From the NCBI GenBank assembly GCA_016869435.1, contig VGEB01000010.1, positions 1 through 48,798 on the forward strand: 48,798 nucleotides of DNA, given 5' to 3'. Positions 1-7,088 of the stretch are shown here, in pieces; position 1 is the first letter of the stretch, and each line of letters opens with the position of its first letter. The position numbers were made by a program, and so were the translations under genes. Below the pieces are notes generated by a model. The model did not search any database. It saw nothing but the letters and a program-made list of their open reading frames with translations, and was not told the origin of the DNA. Source of the stretch: Alphaproteobacteria bacterium (GTDB taxonomy: Bacteria; Pseudomonadota; Alphaproteobacteria; Rhizobiales; Beijerinckiaceae).

Positions 1-1
1 C

Positions 2-70
2 GGCCGCGCGCAGCGCGACGCTTACGCGGAAAGGATCGCGCTCAAACGAGAGAAAGCCTTCGAGCTGTAA
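2..70 (+). CDS. C-terminal end of a truncated unknown protein
   Basis: An open frame enters from the left edge and ends at a TAA at 68-70. It gives 22 residues, rich in Arg, Lys, Glu and Ala and ending in KAFEL. The charged, helix-like composition fits a real C-terminus, but the piece is too short to assign a family, and a chance open frame is possible in such GC-rich DNA. Confidence 0.3.
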   Translation, partial: GRAQRDAYAERIALKREKAFEL

Positions 71-123
71 TTGCCGTAGGGGAGGCTTGCGAAAAATTCT
101 TCCGTGGCCTGTGGATTCCGGCC

Positions 124-243
124 CTAGGCGATCAGCAGGCCGGCGATGGCCAAAAGCAGCAGGGAAAGCAACGCCGACGACAGGCCAGCGAGAACCCCAA
201 CCGCCAGAATGACTCCAAGCTTGGTCCTGATGTTGATCGCCAT
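124..243 (-). CDS. 39-residue single-span membrane peptide
   Basis: This short frame starts at ATG 243-241 and stops at TAG 126-124. An AGGAG-type ribosome binding site sits a few bases upstream of the ATG. The product begins with a basic N-terminus (MAINIRTKLG), then about 28 almost uninterrupted Leu, Ala, Val, Ile and Gly residues, so it would be one membrane span with almost no soluble part. I do not recognise a family. The clear ribosome binding site and the clean hydrophobic composition argue for a real gene. It is followed on the same strand, further upstream, by a second micro-gene of the same style at 462-548. Confidence 0.55.
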   Translation of the reverse strand: MAINIRTKLGVILAVGVLAGLSSALLSLLLLAIAGLLIA

Positions 244-461
244 CGCTGATTCTCCTGATCGCGCCTTGAACTGCATTCGATTAGAGCAACATGGTTAATG
301 AAAAGTTATCATCCGCCGGCCTTTCGCCGTCAGCGCGCCAGCTTGTGTTTGGGAAGGCGCGCGTGATGCGCCAGCCGCGCGAGACAAAACGTCAAAATGC
401 CTCTCCAAGCGAAACCGGGCGCAACGCCTCGCTGAGCTTGCAGCTGACGCGGGCTTCGTCT

Positions 462-548
462 TCAGCCGGCGTAATAGCCGACGATCGCTGCGCCGATGAA
501 AAAGCCGATCGCTCCCAAAATCACTAGTCTCGTTAACCCTGCCGGCAT
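462..548 (-). CDS. 28-residue membrane peptide
   Basis: The frame starts at ATG 548-546 and stops at TGA 464-462. GGAGAGAG lies just upstream as ribosome binding site. The peptide has a short N-terminus (MPAGLTR), then one hydrophobic span with small-residue GxxxG-like spacing (GAIGFFIGAAIVG), ending in YYAG. No family is recognised. It resembles other one-helix peptides that regulate membrane complexes, but that is only an analogy. Confidence 0.5.
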   Translation of the reverse strand: MPAGLTRLVILGAIGFFIGAAIVGYYAG

Positions 549-636
549 GATCTCTCTCCAATCGGAGCCGCACGCTCAAATTAGCGGCCCGGCCTCCAAG
601 ATCAAGCAGCGTCGCGCGCCCTCGATTGACGCCCTC

Positions 637-667
637 AAAGAAAAACCGCAGGCCGGCAGGCCTGCGG
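637..667 (-). terminator. Rho-independent terminator of the glycine-zipper lipoprotein gene
   Basis: A perfect 9-bp stem, CCGCAGGCC at 646-654 and GGCCTGCGG at 659-667, closes a 4-base loop. Read on the minus strand, it is followed directly by a T-rich tract (complement of 637-645). It lies 25 bases past the stop codon of the gene at 692-982. Confidence 0.85.
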
Positions 668-691
668 TCTAAAGAACCAACGCTTGTGCGC

Positions 692-982
692 TCAGTAATT
701 GTAGAAAGCGACGCAGACGCGGTCGCCATTGTAGTCCCAGCCCCATTTCGCGCAGCGCCGCGGCGGCGCGGTCGCCGCGCCGACGACGGCGCCGCTGGCC
801 GCGCCGATCGCCGCGCCCGCAAGCGTTCCGCCCGCGCGTCCGCCGGAAGCGAGCGCGCCAATGCCCGCGCCGCCGAGGCCGCCGATCACGGCGCCGCCTG
901 CTGCGCGTTCCCCGGGAGTGTAACACGCCGCAAGCGGCGCAGCCGCCGCCAGGACGGTCGTCAGGAGCAGAACTTTCTTCAT
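692..982 (-). CDS. Glycine-zipper outer-membrane lipoprotein
   Basis: A 96-residue exported protein. The signal peptide MKKVLLLTTVLAAAAPLAAC ends in a lipobox (LAAC), so Cys20 should be lipidated. The middle is a run of Gly/Ala repeats (GGAVIGGLGGAGIGALASGG and on), a glycine-zipper membrane-association module. The C-terminus is compact and aromatic (CAKWGWDYNGDRVCVAFYNY) with two cysteines that could pair. An ATG at 988 touches the AGGAG at 989-993, whereas the ATG at 982 has a normal 6-base spacer; I chose 982. The gene stands alone with its own terminator. The family resembles 17-kDa surface antigen/YMGG-like proteins; its exact role is unknown. Confidence 0.8.
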   Translation of the reverse strand: MKKVLLLTTVLAAAAPLAACYTPGERAAGGAVIGGLGGAGIGALASGGRAGGTLAGAAIGAASGAVVGAATAPPRRCAKWGWDYNGDRVCVAFYNY

Positions 983-1320
983 GCGCATCTCCTTTAGAGG
1001 GCGACACCGGATGATTGATATCCAGGCGAGGCGGCGGCCTGCCTGGTTTACTGATATGCGCGCCGCAAATTCGAATGACGCCGCGGCCCACGGCCGCTTG
1101 GATTAACCGCGCGCCGCATTGGCGTCGCGCAGAATTTAATGAAAGCCGCCGGCAATGGCTGTCGCAAAAATACAACATCCGGCATCGATCGCACGCTCGC
1201 GGGTCAGGAAAAGACTAAAATTCGACCAATTTTCGCCATCAACAGCGCGCCCGGCGCTCTTGGGAACCGAACGCAAATTTGCTAGCAGCCATTGTGGTTT
1301 GTTTTAAGGGACTTCACCTC
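983..1320. other. Non-coding gap between the lipoprotein gene and ispA
   Basis: About 340 bases between divergent genes. It must carry both promoters. The lipoprotein ribosome binding site is at 989-993 and the ispA one (AAGGGA) near 1306-1312. I saw no RNA gene, no convincing small gene and no repeat. An open frame at 1015-1218 on the plus strand has no ribosome binding site and an unlikely composition. Confidence 0.5.
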
Positions 1321-2253
1321 ATGGATGCAGCCGCTCGCGCCGAGGAATTTCGCCGCCGTCTCGACGCCGCCGCCGAGACGACCGAAAGTGCGCTCGATAC
1401 GCTGCTCGCGCCGGCGCCGCTTCCGGGCGAGATCGTCCGGCCGACGCGCCTTCTCGAGGCGATGCGCTATTCGGCGCTTGGCGGCGGCAAGCGGCTGCGG
1501 CCGTTTCTCGTCATCGAATCTGCGCGACTCTTTGGCGTCGTCGGCGAAGCGGCGCTGCGCACCGCCTGCGCGCTCGAAATGATCCATTGTTATTCTCTCG
1601 CCCACGACGATCTGCCGGCGATGGACGATGACGATCTGCGTCGCGGACGGCCGACGACTCATAAGGCCTTCGATGAAGCGACGGCGATCCTCGCGGGCGA
1701 CGGACTTTTGACCTACGCATTCGACGTCGTCGCCGATGCGGCGACGCATCGCGACGCAGGCGTGCGCGCCGCGCTGGTGCTTGCTTTGGCGCGCGCGGCA
1801 GGACTTGGCGGCATGGTCGGCGGACAGGCGCTCGATCTTGCCGCCGAAACCGCGGCGACGCCGCTCTCGCTCGATGACACCTTGCGCATGCAGGCGATGA
1901 AAACCGGCGCTCTGTTGCGTTTCGCGGTCGACGCCGGCGCGATCCTCGGCGCGGCGTCGGCCGCGCAGGCGCGGGCATTGACGCGCTATGGCGAGGCGCT
2001 CGGCGCCGCCTTTCAAATCGCCGACGATATTCTCGACGCCGAAGGCGACAGCGCCGCGCTCGGAAAGCGCGCCGGCAAGGACGCCGAGCGCGGCAAGGCG
2101 ACCCTCGTTGGCCTTCTCGGTCTCGAAGCCGCGCGTGCGAGACGCGACTCGCTTGTCGAAGAAGCGACGGCGGCGCTGCGTGAGACGGGACTGGGGGAGG
2201 CGACCGACATTCTCGCCGAGGCCGCCCGCTTCGTCGCGGCGCGGCGCAATTGA
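1321..2253 (+). CDS. ispA: Polyprenyl (farnesyl/geranylgeranyl) diphosphate synthase
   Basis: Condenses isopentenyl diphosphate with allylic diphosphates to make C15 or C20 prenyl diphosphates for quinones, undecaprenyl phosphate, hopanoids or carotenoids. The 310-residue length is normal for the family. Visible motifs are GGGKRLRPFL (about 54-63), the first Asp-rich motif DDLPAMDDDD (96-105) with the bacterial two-residue insertion, and the second, DDILD (235-239). The GQALDL region (169-174) is also typical. The ATG at 1321 has AAGGGA nine bases upstream; an earlier in-frame start at 1279 lacks a site. Chain length cannot be fixed from sequence alone. The DUF1345 gene begins 12 bases after the stop, so the two are probably co-transcribed. 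Confidence 0.92.
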   Translation: MDAAARAEEFRRRLDAAAETTESALDTLLAPAPLPGEIVRPTRLLEAMRYSALGGGKRLRPFLVIESARLFGVVGEAALRTACALEMIHCYSLAHDDLPAMDDDDLRRGRPTTHKAFDEATAILAGDGLLTYAFDVVADAATHRDAGVRAALVLALARAAGLGGMVGGQALDLAAETAATPLSLDDTLRMQAMKTGALLRFAVDAGAILGAASAAQARALTRYGEALGAAFQIADDILDAEGDSAALGKRAGKDAERGKATLVGLLGLEAARARRDSLVEEATAALRETGLGEATDILAEAARFVAARRN

Positions 2254-2265
2254 GGGATCTCGCCA

Positions 2266-2982
2266 TTGCGCCGACAAAGACTGTCCGAGATTCCGCGTCG
2301 GGCCTCGGCGATCCTGGCGCCCTTCCGAATTATCCGTGCGCGGCCACAGCTCTTTCTGAGCGTTTTGTTCGGCCTTGTCGTCGGACTTCTCATGCCGCAG
2401 GCCATGCAGCCCATTTCGCGCGCGCTCATCGGGTGGAACGCCCTGACGCTCTGCTATTTCGCGCTCATCGCGATCTTCATAACCGGCGCGACGCATCACA
2501 CGATCCGCGAGCGCGCCCAACAACTCGACGAAGGACGTGTCGCGATGCTGTTGCTGACTTCGGCGATCGCAACCGCGTCATTCGGCGCAGTGGTCATTCA
2601 GCTCGGCTCGGTGAAATACATGCAGGGCTGGGAAAAGAACGCGTCGATCGCGCTCACGATCATCACCGTGCTGAATTCATGGCTGTTCCTGCATCTGACA
2701 TTCGCGTTTCACTATGCCCACGAATTCTATCTCGAAGAGGAGTGCGATTCCGGCGAGCCGCCCGAGGCGAGAGGCGGGCTCCATTTCCCGCATACGAAAG
2801 CGCCGCAATACATCGACTTCCTCTATTTTTCCTATGTGATTGGCGTCGCCTTTCAGACGGCCGATATCGAAACCTGCTCGGCGTCGATGAGGCTGCTCGT
2901 GGCCACGCATGGCATCGTGGCCTTTTTCTACAACACTACCATCCTCGCGCTCATGGTGAATATCGCCAGCCAGTTGGTGTGA
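2266..2982 (+). CDS. DUF1345 integral membrane protein
   Basis: A 238-residue inner-membrane protein with about five hydrophobic segments (near residues 29-50, 60-75, 90-115, 125-150 and 210-235). The region TGATHHTIRERAQQLDEGR and the late segment YIDFLYFSYVIGVAFQTAD are typical of DUF1345. The function is unknown in the family. The start is a TTG at 2266 with GAGGG at 2252-2256, partly overlapping the ispA stop codon, so translation is probably coupled to ispA. It is convergent with the C1 peptidase gene; only 38 bases separate them and I saw no strong terminator hairpin there. Confidence 0.85.
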   Translation: MRRQRLSEIPRRASAILAPFRIIRARPQLFLSVLFGLVVGLLMPQAMQPISRALIGWNALTLCYFALIAIFITGATHHTIRERAQQLDEGRVAMLLLTSAIATASFGAVVIQLGSVKYMQGWEKNASIALTIITVLNSWLFLHLTFAFHYAHEFYLEEECDSGEPPEARGGLHFPHTKAPQYIDFLYFSYVIGVAFQTADIETCSASMRLLVATHGIVAFFYNTTILALMVNIASQLV

Positions 2983-3020
2983 GCGTGAAGCAAAGGCCTT
3001 CCAACGATCGAGCGAAGTGA

Positions 3021-3944
3021 TTAAGCGCCCGCAAAGTTTCCGGTATCGACCCATTCTTGGGAAATGATCGACCACCAGTCCGTTGCAAGGCCTCTAACAA
3101 CGTATTCGTAGGGCAGCCATCCGTAACCGGCTTCGCCCCATTTGTCGCCCCATGAGTTGCGAATAAGCAAAGCTCCAACGGTTTCCTGCCCGCCACTGTT
3201 CGTATTCTTGATCTTGATCTTGTCATCGTACCCTGCCGCAATCACTGCGTGCCCTCCGACGACTTTCTCTGTCAGTGTGGGAAATGGAATCTTTCCGCTA
3301 AGTTGGGCCTGCGTATAGGAGGAATAAACTGTAAAGCCGAAAAAAGAAGGCAAACCGGCCGCCAGATTGGTCTTGATGCGACTCATGACTTGAGTTGGCG
3401 GGACGCCAGGCGGGTCATAGCGATAGTAATTTATTGTCCTGTAACCTTGAGAAAATGCATAGAGAAACGCGCTTGGCTCCTCGTCGTATTTCGCCGGGTC
3501 ATAGGGCCAATATTCTTCCGGCGGAACGCCAAACAGGGTCAAAGCTTCGAGCGTGGTGCGTAGATATGCGCCAGTGTCTCCAGTCCAATTGAGCAAGTTG
3601 CGCGTCGCCTTGTATAGAAAAAGGCGAGAGGCATCGAGATGCTTACCGAACGCGCGACGCTGGTAGTATTCGACTAATCCGACGCCAGCGTTTGCCGTGC
3701 ATGAGCCGATATTCTGCTGATCTTCAATCGGAGAAAACCAAGCCCGCAGGTCCACCGACGTCGGCGCCTTGGCCGTACCGGTCACCCCTTTGGTCACAGC
3801 AGCGACCAGCTTTTTCACGGGTTCTTTCTGTCCGAGAGCAAGTTTCGTCGGGTCAATAGCATTGTGGTCGACAGAATAATCGCGAATGTTTGGCAGTTCA
3901 CGGACCCATCCAAGCCCATAACCATCTGGAGTGCTCAATGACAT
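3021..3944 (-). CDS. Papain-like C1 family cysteine peptidase
   Basis: A 307-residue protein of the bacterial C1A peptidase group. The catalytic set can be seen: Gln76/Gln77 for the oxyanion hole, Cys82 in IGSCTANAG, His232 in VGGHAVIAAGYDD and Asn263 in IRNSWGDKWG. The N-terminus carries GYGLGWVRELPNIRDY, the usual opening of this group, and residues 31-62 may be a short propeptide-like stretch. No signal peptide is evident, so it is probably cytoplasmic or exported by an unknown route. The start at 3944 has AGGAGG six bases upstream, better than an upstream TTG/ATG frame. It follows the chagasin gene by 35 bases. Base composition is clearly lower in GC than its neighbours, a sign of transfer. 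Confidence 0.9.
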   Translation of the reverse strand: MSLSTPDGYGLGWVRELPNIRDYSVDHNAIDPTKLALGQKEPVKKLVAAVTKGVTGTAKAPTSVDLRAWFSPIEDQQNIGSCTANAGVGLVEYYQRRAFGKHLDASRLFLYKATRNLLNWTGDTGAYLRTTLEALTLFGVPPEEYWPYDPAKYDEEPSAFLYAFSQGYRTINYYRYDPPGVPPTQVMSRIKTNLAAGLPSFFGFTVYSSYTQAQLSGKIPFPTLTEKVVGGHAVIAAGYDDKIKIKNTNSGGQETVGALLIRNSWGDKWGEAGYGWLPYEYVVRGLATDWWSIISQEWVDTGNFAGA

Positions 3945-3979
3945 AATTGTCCTCCTGATTTTAAAAAACAAAACAACTA

Positions 3980-4294
3980 TTATGCGACAACAACAACAAT
4001 GTTGATCGTGACGGAATCAATATACGCTGCGTCGCTTTCCCATTCCCTTGAGAGTTTGAAAAAAAGTGTAGCGCGCCCCTGCTTTACGGAAAGGAAATTG
4101 AATGAAGCTTGCCCTACTCCTCCCACGATGTCTGACTTAGCCTCGAACCCAGAATCGAGAAAGCTCACAGCGTCGCCAATTACCTTTAATTGCCAACGGT
4201 ACCCGGTCGTTGGTGACTCGTCAAGATGAACAGTGAAGGGCGCACCGAGCAGCGCCTCGACAGACGCGCCATCGTCAGCGTGGGTTAAGATCAT
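3980..4294 (-). CDS. Chagasin-type (I42) cysteine peptidase inhibitor
   Basis: A 104-residue protein with the three inhibitory loops of the chagasin family: SPTTGY at 27-32 (chagasin NPTTGY/F), a Gly-rich GGVGQASFNF loop at 58-67, and REWESD at 83-88 in the place of the RPWE loop. Such loops fill the active-site cleft of papain-like enzymes, and the gene lies directly upstream of a C1 peptidase, so the pair is probably a protease with its own inhibitor. No signal peptide is seen, matching the peptidase. I chose ATG 4294, preceded by a weak GAGACGAG; a TTG at 4306 is possible. GC content is low compared with the flanks. Confidence 0.85.
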   Translation of the reverse strand: MILTHADDGASVEALLGAPFTVHLDESPTTGYRWQLKVIGDAVSFLDSGFEAKSDIVGGVGQASFNFLSVKQGRATLFFKLSREWESDAAYIDSVTINIVVVVA

Positions 4295-4380
4295 CGCTCG
4301 TCTCAAGCAGAAGATACGAATTAATGATGCAACTTAATCATGGAGCTGCGGCATATGCAAAGCACCAATGGCGCTACGGC

Positions 4381-5718
4381 ATGAGTGAGATGACGGAACG
4401 CATAGCTAAGAAGGAAGCGAATGCGCGCGACGACGCGACAGCGATCGACCTGAAGATTGAAGCGGCGCGACTGCGCGCCATTTTGATCGGCTCTGTCGGC
4501 AATCTCGTCGAATGGTATGACTTTTACGTCTATTCGGCTTTTTCGCTCTATTTCGCTGACTCGTTCTTCCCGGGCAATGATCCCGTCGCGCAGATGCTGT
4601 CGGCCTCGGGCGTCTTCGCGCTCGGCTTCTTCATGCGGCCCATCGGCGCCTATATTTTCGGCCGCATCGGCGATCGTCGCGGCCGGCGTCTCGCGCTGAT
4701 GCTCTCGGTCACACTGATGTGTCTCGGCTCGCTCCTCATCGCGCTCGCGCCGACCTATGCGATGGTCGGCGTCGGCGCGCCGACGACGCTGCTTGTCGCG
4801 CGTCTTCTGCAGGGCGCCAGTCTAGGCGGCGAATATGGTTCGAGCGCGACCTATCTCGCCGAAATGGCGCATCCCGAACGGCGTGGTTTCTATTCGAGCT
4901 TCCAATATGTGACGATGATCGCCGGCCAATTGCTCGCGCTCTGCGTGCTGCTGATCCTGCAAGATGTCGCGCTCGACGCGCCGGCGCTGCGCGCCTGGGG
5001 ATGGCGCGTCCCCTTCGCCTTCGGGGCGCTGCTCGCCATCGTCGCGCTTGTCATGCGCCGCGATCTTGCCGAGACGCCGGCCTTCGAAGCGTCGCGCGCG
5101 CAACGCGCACGCGGGTCGCTGCGCGCCCTCTTGGCGCATAAGCGCGAGACGGCGACAGTCGTCGGACTGACGCTCGGCGGCACGATCGCCTTTTACGTCT
5201 ATACGACCTATATGCAGAAGTTTCTCAAACTGTCAGCGGGCCTGAGCGATCGGCAGACGACCTGGATTGCGGCCGGTTCGCTTCTCTTCGCGATATGCCT
5301 TCAGCCCGTCTACGGCGCCGTGTCGGACCGCGTCGGCCGCCGGCCGATGCTCATCGCCTTCGGGCTGCTGGGCACGATATTCACGGTCCCGCTGCTGACC
5401 GCCATCCAGAACGCGCGCGACGCATGGCTGGCCTTCGCCCTCATCTGCTGCGCCTGGCTGATCGTCGCGCTTTATACGTCGATCAACGCCGTCGTGAAGG
5501 CGGAGCTTTTTCCCGCCGCTATCCGCGTCACCGGCGTCGCGCTGCCTTATGCGGCGACCGTGTCGGTCTTTGGCGGCTCGGCCGAATATGTCGCGCTCTG
5601 GTTCAAGGCGCATGGCCATGAGCGCTGGTTCTTCTACTATGCGAGCGCCGCGATTTTCGTCTCGCTCATCGTCTACGCGACGATGCCGGATACGAAGAAA
5701 AATTCGCGCATGGAATGA
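4381..5718 (+). CDS. MHS-family MFS transporter (alpha-ketoglutarate permease-like)
   Basis: A 12-span inner-membrane symporter of about 445 residues. The start of the first span, GSVGNLVEWYDFYVY, is the hallmark of the metabolite:H+ symporter group, as are the loop 2-3 motif GRIGDRRGRR and its loop 8-9 echo SDRVGRRP. QGASLGGEYGSSATYLAE is the span-4 substrate-pathway motif. Relatives carry 2-oxoglutarate, proline/betaine, citrate or shikimate; the substrate cannot be read here. The start is uncertain: ATG at 4324, 4381 or 4390 are all without a strong ribosome binding site, and the hydrophobic core begins only at about 4483. A HicB-like remnant follows 10 bases after the stop. Confidence 0.87.
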   Translation: MSEMTERIAKKEANARDDATAIDLKIEAARLRAILIGSVGNLVEWYDFYVYSAFSLYFADSFFPGNDPVAQMLSASGVFALGFFMRPIGAYIFGRIGDRRGRRLALMLSVTLMCLGSLLIALAPTYAMVGVGAPTTLLVARLLQGASLGGEYGSSATYLAEMAHPERRGFYSSFQYVTMIAGQLLALCVLLILQDVALDAPALRAWGWRVPFAFGALLAIVALVMRRDLAETPAFEASRAQRARGSLRALLAHKRETATVVGLTLGGTIAFYVYTTYMQKFLKLSAGLSDRQTTWIAAGSLLFAICLQPVYGAVSDRVGRRPMLIAFGLLGTIFTVPLLTAIQNARDAWLAFALICCAWLIVALYTSINAVVKAELFPAAIRVTGVALPYAATVSVFGGSAEYVALWFKAHGHERWFFYYASAAIFVSLIVYATMPDTKKNSRME

Positions 5719-5728
5719 GGGGGAGACC

Positions 5729-5934
5729 GTGAAGCGTTACGCGGTCGTGATCGAAAAGGCGGGTGGGAATTATTCGGCTTATGTGCCGGATTTACCGGGC
5801 TGCATCGCGACAGGGGAGACGGTGGCGGAGGTGGAGCGTGAAATCCGCGACGCCATCCGCTTTCACATCGAAGGGCTGGAGGCGGATTCCCCGTGCCGGC
5901 GCCGAGCGCCATCGCGGTATATGTGGAGGCGTGA
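5729..5934 (+). pseudogene. HicB-family antitoxin-like gene with a frameshift
   Basis: The first 53 residues (from GTG 5729, preceded by GAGGGGGAG) match HicB: MKRYAVVIEKAGGNYSAYVP, then DLPGCIATGETVAEVEREI and HIEGLEAD. At about 5887-5892 the frame breaks. The expected ending, PVPAPSAIAVYVEA and a stop at 5932-5934, is present in another frame and is reached if one base is restored near the TTCCCC run. In the current frame the protein runs on to 5977 through unrelated residues. There is no HicA next to it, so it would be a solitary HicB. A sequencing error or programmed slippage at TTCCCC are alternatives to true decay. Confidence 0.7.
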
Positions 5935-5967
5935 AGCGAGTTCCCGGATCGTCGGTTCGCGTATTCT

Positions 5968-5996
5968 CTCCCCCTAGACCGGCCCACAAGGGGGAG
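5968..5996. repeat. Palindromic intergenic repeat (C-rich/G-rich arms)
   Basis: CTCCCCCT at 5968-5975 and AGGGGGAG at 5989-5996 form an inverted repeat around a 13-base centre. It sits just after the expected end of the HicB-like gene. The arm sequence is of the type that recurs between genes in many alphaproteobacterial genomes. Confidence 0.5.
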
Positions 5997-6111
5997 GGGA
6001 GATGCGATTCCGGCCGAACCAATCAGGATTTCGCGCCATTGACGTTCCGTTGATGTTCAAATCGCACGCGCTACATCGTATGCGTGCAACCATCCCGAGA
6101 GGGAGGCAATC

Positions 6112-6297
6112 GTGAGACGAATTCTTCTACTCACGCTTCCGTCCGTCGGCTTCTTGATCGCTTTCACGGCGGTTCCGGCGGCGTTCTTCGGCTCCGAGTC
6201 GGCAGGCCTCGAAGCTTCGGCCGCCACAAATCTCAATAGCTCCAAGTCGAACATTTACAAGACGACGCCACCCAAGAAACGCGGTTCCCAGACGTAG
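6112..6297 (+). CDS. Small secreted Ser/Thr/Lys-rich protein, possibly shortened by a stop
   Basis: Starts at GTG 6112 with GGGAGG at 6101-6106. The 61 residues open with a clear signal peptide (MRRILLLTLPSVGFLIAFTA, cleavage probably near AVPAAFFG) and end with the Lys/Ser/Thr-rich SKSNIYKTTPPKKRGSQT. After the TAG at 6295-6297 the same frame stays open to TGA 6349-6351 and encodes GGPAATTVKGSKSNTSD, repeating the SKSN motif. So the stop may be a recent nonsense mutation in a 79-codon gene. Function unknown; probably periplasmic or surface. Confidence 0.55.
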   Translation: MRRILLLTLPSVGFLIAFTAVPAAFFGSESAGLEASAATNLNSSKSNIYKTTPPKKRGSQT

Positions 6298-6449
6298 GGC
6301 GGTCCGGCGGCTACGACCGTCAAGGGCAGCAAGTCGAACACGAGCGATTGACGTTCGCGATCAGCGCCCAAACTCGCGACGCGACTCAACCTCGATCGGG
6401 CGGAAGCGCCTGTTTGTTCCCGCCGAGCGGCTCCGCTGGGCGCGCGCGC

Positions 6450-6562
6450 CCTTCTCCTTGCGGGAGAAGGCGTCATGCGAAGCGCGACGGATGAGGGCAA
6501 GCCGCTGAAAGCCCTCACCCGACCTGGCTGCGCCGGGCCCCTCTCCCGCAAGCGGGAGAGGG
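6450..6562. repeat. Composite palindromic repeat element (REP/MITE-like)
   Basis: Two hairpins frame a 113-base unit. The left is CCTTCTCC (6450-6457) with GGAGAAGG (6463-6470). The right is a perfect 11-bp palindrome, CCCTCTCCCGC (6539-6549) and GCGGGAGAGGG (6552-6562). Between them lies GATGAGGGC...GCCCTCACCC, another partial inverted match. The layout is that of the widespread intergenic repeats of Rhizobiales. The 274-base gap 6352-6625 holds nothing else I can support. Confidence 0.65.
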
Positions 6563-6625
6563 AATGCGCGAACCTTGTCGATCACCACGAACCCCGATCA
6601 CTGCGCCGGTTCGACGTAGCGTCGT

Positions 6626-6823
6626 TCAAAACGCTTTCGGCAGTCCCGCCTGACGCAGGATGGCGTTTGCCGTATGGCGGCTGGGGATGCCGATCGGGAC
6701 GGCGAAATTCCGCTTGGTGATCGGGCTATGCCAAATCTCGTGGCTTCCCTTGCCTTGACGAACCATGACGCATCCCGCAGCGTGCAGCAGATCGCGCAAG
6801 GGCCGATCGAATTGCGGCGCCAT
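6626..6823 (-). CDS. hicA: HicA-family mRNA interferase toxin
   Basis: A 65-residue toxin with the HicA double-stranded-RNA-binding-like fold. Visible family signs are the early helix [10 protein letters not shown], the catalytic-histidine strand [13 protein letters not shown], the strand FAVPIG and the closing helix [12 protein letters not shown]. HicA toxins cut mRNA and tmRNA independently of codons. Its ATG (6823-6821) overlaps the TGA of the upstream DUF1902 gene in a TGATG junction, so translation is coupled. That order, putative antitoxin first, fits a toxin-antitoxin pair. Confidence 0.85.
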   Translation of the reverse strand: MAPQFDRPLRDLLHAAGCVMVRQGKGSHEIWHSPITKRNFAVPIGIPSRHTANAILRQAGLPKAF

Positions 6824-7062
6824 CAGGCAACCGCCCGCTCGACCTCGCGCAACGCGGAAATTTGCAAGAACACCGACGCAGGATCGGTGGCGGGATGATT
6901 ATCGGGCAACAGGTCGAGCGCCATCGCCGACATTTTTGCGAAAAGTTCGTCCAGCGTCGCGGCGTCAGCGGCCGCCGGAATCTCATCGCAATGTCCGCTC
7001 CAGACGGACGCTTCGTCATCCCATGCCGCGGAAATCGTGAAAATGACCGGCTTCGCCGACAT
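6823..7062 (-). CDS. DUF1902 protein, probable antitoxin to HicA
   Basis: A 79-residue HicB-like partial-RNase-H-fold protein. The segment [22 protein letters not shown] followed by [24 protein letters not shown] is the DUF1902 pattern, which replaces HicB in many hicA loci. I chose ATG 7062, with GGAG nine bases upstream; an in-frame TTG at 7092 would overlap the end of rpoD. No DNA-binding domain is visible, so autoregulation, if any, would need another protein. It ends in a TGATG overlap with hicA. Confidence 0.8.
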   Translation of the reverse strand: MSAKPVIFTISAAWDDEASVWSGHCDEIPAAADAATLDELFAKMSAMALDLLPDNHPATDPASVFLQISALREVERAVA

Positions 7063-7088
7063 GCCTGGGTTCTCCGCTTCGTCGCGCG

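Noticed and set aside
1015-1218. 67-codon frame upstream of ispA
   Set aside because: No ribosome binding site and an unlikely composition; the region is better explained as promoter DNA.
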